Part shown: in pieces, positions 6,150 to 6,578 of the stretch
Numbering within the stretch: position 1 is the stretch's first letter
How the letters are laid out: each line of letters opens with the position of its first letter
NCBI GenBank assembly: GCA_003246805.1
Contig: QKDG01000121.1
Span: 1-6,578 of the forward strand
Origin: Clostridia bacterium
Lineage (GTDB): Bacteria > Bacillota > Clostridia > Oscillospirales > Ruminococcaceae
Direction: 5' to 3'
DNA length: 6,578 bases
Made by a program: the position numbers and the translations under genes
Notes under the pieces: generated by a model
Seen by the model: only the letters and a program-made list of their open reading frames with translations
Database searches by the model: none
Told to the model about the DNA's origin: nothing

Positions 6150-6578
6150 ATGTCAGGTCATTCTAAATGGAATAATATCAAAAGAAGAAAAGCAGAAACT
6201 GATGGTGCTAAGGCAAAGATTTTTACAAAAATAGGCAGGGAAATAACAGTTTGCGTAAAAGAAGGTGGCCCTGACCCTAATAATAACAGCAAGCTTAAGG
6301 ATTTAATACAAAAAGCAAAATCAAACAATGTTCCAAATAATATCGACAGAGTTATCAAAAAGGCAGCCGGTGACGGAGATAAAAACTCATACGAAACTCT
6401 CGTGTATGAAGGCTATGGCCCTTGTGGAATTGCAGTTATTGTTGAATGCCTGACTGATAATAAGAACAGAACAGCAGGGGATATTCGCCACTATTTTGAT
6501 AAATTTGGTGGAAATCTTGGAACAACAGGCTGTGTTTCTTTTATGTTCTCTCAAAAAGGAATAATTGTTCTTGAATAC
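6150..6578 (+). CDS. YebC/TACO1 family protein, N-terminal 143 residues (cut by window end)
   Basis: The reading frame is open from ATG 6150 to the last base, encoding 143 of an expected 240 or so residues. The start MSGHSKWNNIKRRKAETDG is the family signature, followed by KIFTKIGREITV, the SKLKDLIQKAKSNNVP helix and a YEGYGPCGIAVIVECLTDN segment, all typical of YebC. The family was long annotated as transcriptional regulators; mitochondrial TACO1 and recent bacterial work point to a translation factor that helps ribosomes at difficult stretches such as polyproline. An SD, AAGGGAG (6136-6142), lies 7 nt before the ATG. It is probably co-transcribed with obgE and mrnC. Which YebC subgroup it belongs to cannot be decided from the visible part. 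Confidence 0.95.
   Translation, partial: MSGHSKWNNIKRRKAETDGAKAKIFTKIGREITVCVKEGGPDPNNNSKLKDLIQKAKSNNVPNNIDRVIKKAAGDGDKNSYETLVYEGYGPCGIAVIVECLTDNKNRTAGDIRHYFDKFGGNLGTTGCVSFMFSQKGIIVLEY

Noticed and set aside
1..6578. CRISPR arrays, insertion sequences, tRNA or rRNA genes, phage or defence genes
   Set aside because: No spaced repeats, terminal inverted repeats with transposase, cloverleaf or rRNA-like sequence was seen; the window is compact and almost fully explained by housekeeping genes.

Overview
The window reads as chromosome of a low-GC Firmicute of the Clostridia type, possibly Oscillospiraceae-like. The grounds are AT-rich DNA, purine-rich Shine-Dalgarno (SD) sites before most genes, an L27 with a Firmicutes-type N-terminal extension next to its protease gene prp, a Mini-III RNase, and a zinc-finger Clp ATPase. 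The taxonomic call is inference from gene content. All seven genes lie on the + strand and together form a housekeeping region. I see no mobile element, CRISPR array, tRNA or rRNA.

Region 1 (1-3258): a plausible promoter (TATAAT at 32-37) precedes a CvpA-family membrane protein (65-958). After 35 nt comes a ClpE-type AAA+ unfoldase (994-3258), with an N-terminal four-cysteine zinc finger and two ATPase modules, and no room for the usual Clp_N repeats.

Region 2 (3259-4384): a 160-nt intergenic stretch holds a 9-bp inverted repeat, a strong extended -10 promoter (TTGACA, 17 bp, TAAAAT) and a structured 5' leader that I interpret as the L21 autoregulatory leader. It drives rplU (L21), prp (the protease that trims L27, start overlapping the rplU stop) and rpmA (L27, with the FF/A cleavage site). 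A rho-independent terminator follows rpmA.

Region 3 (4407-6578): obgE (50S-assembly GTPase), mrnC (Mini-ribonuclease III, 23S rRNA end maturation) and the first 143 codons of a YebC/TACO1 family translation factor, which runs off the window. A short hairpin without a U-tract lies between obgE and mrnC.

Taken together, 3300-6578 is a large-subunit module: two 50S proteins, the protease that matures one of them, an assembly GTPase, a 23S processing nuclease and a ribosome-associated factor. No undescribed system is evident. The points most worth a second look are regulatory: competing pairings in the L21 leader, the inverted repeat overlapping the rplU -35 box, the terminator separating rpmA from obgE, and the odd SD spacing of mrnC.
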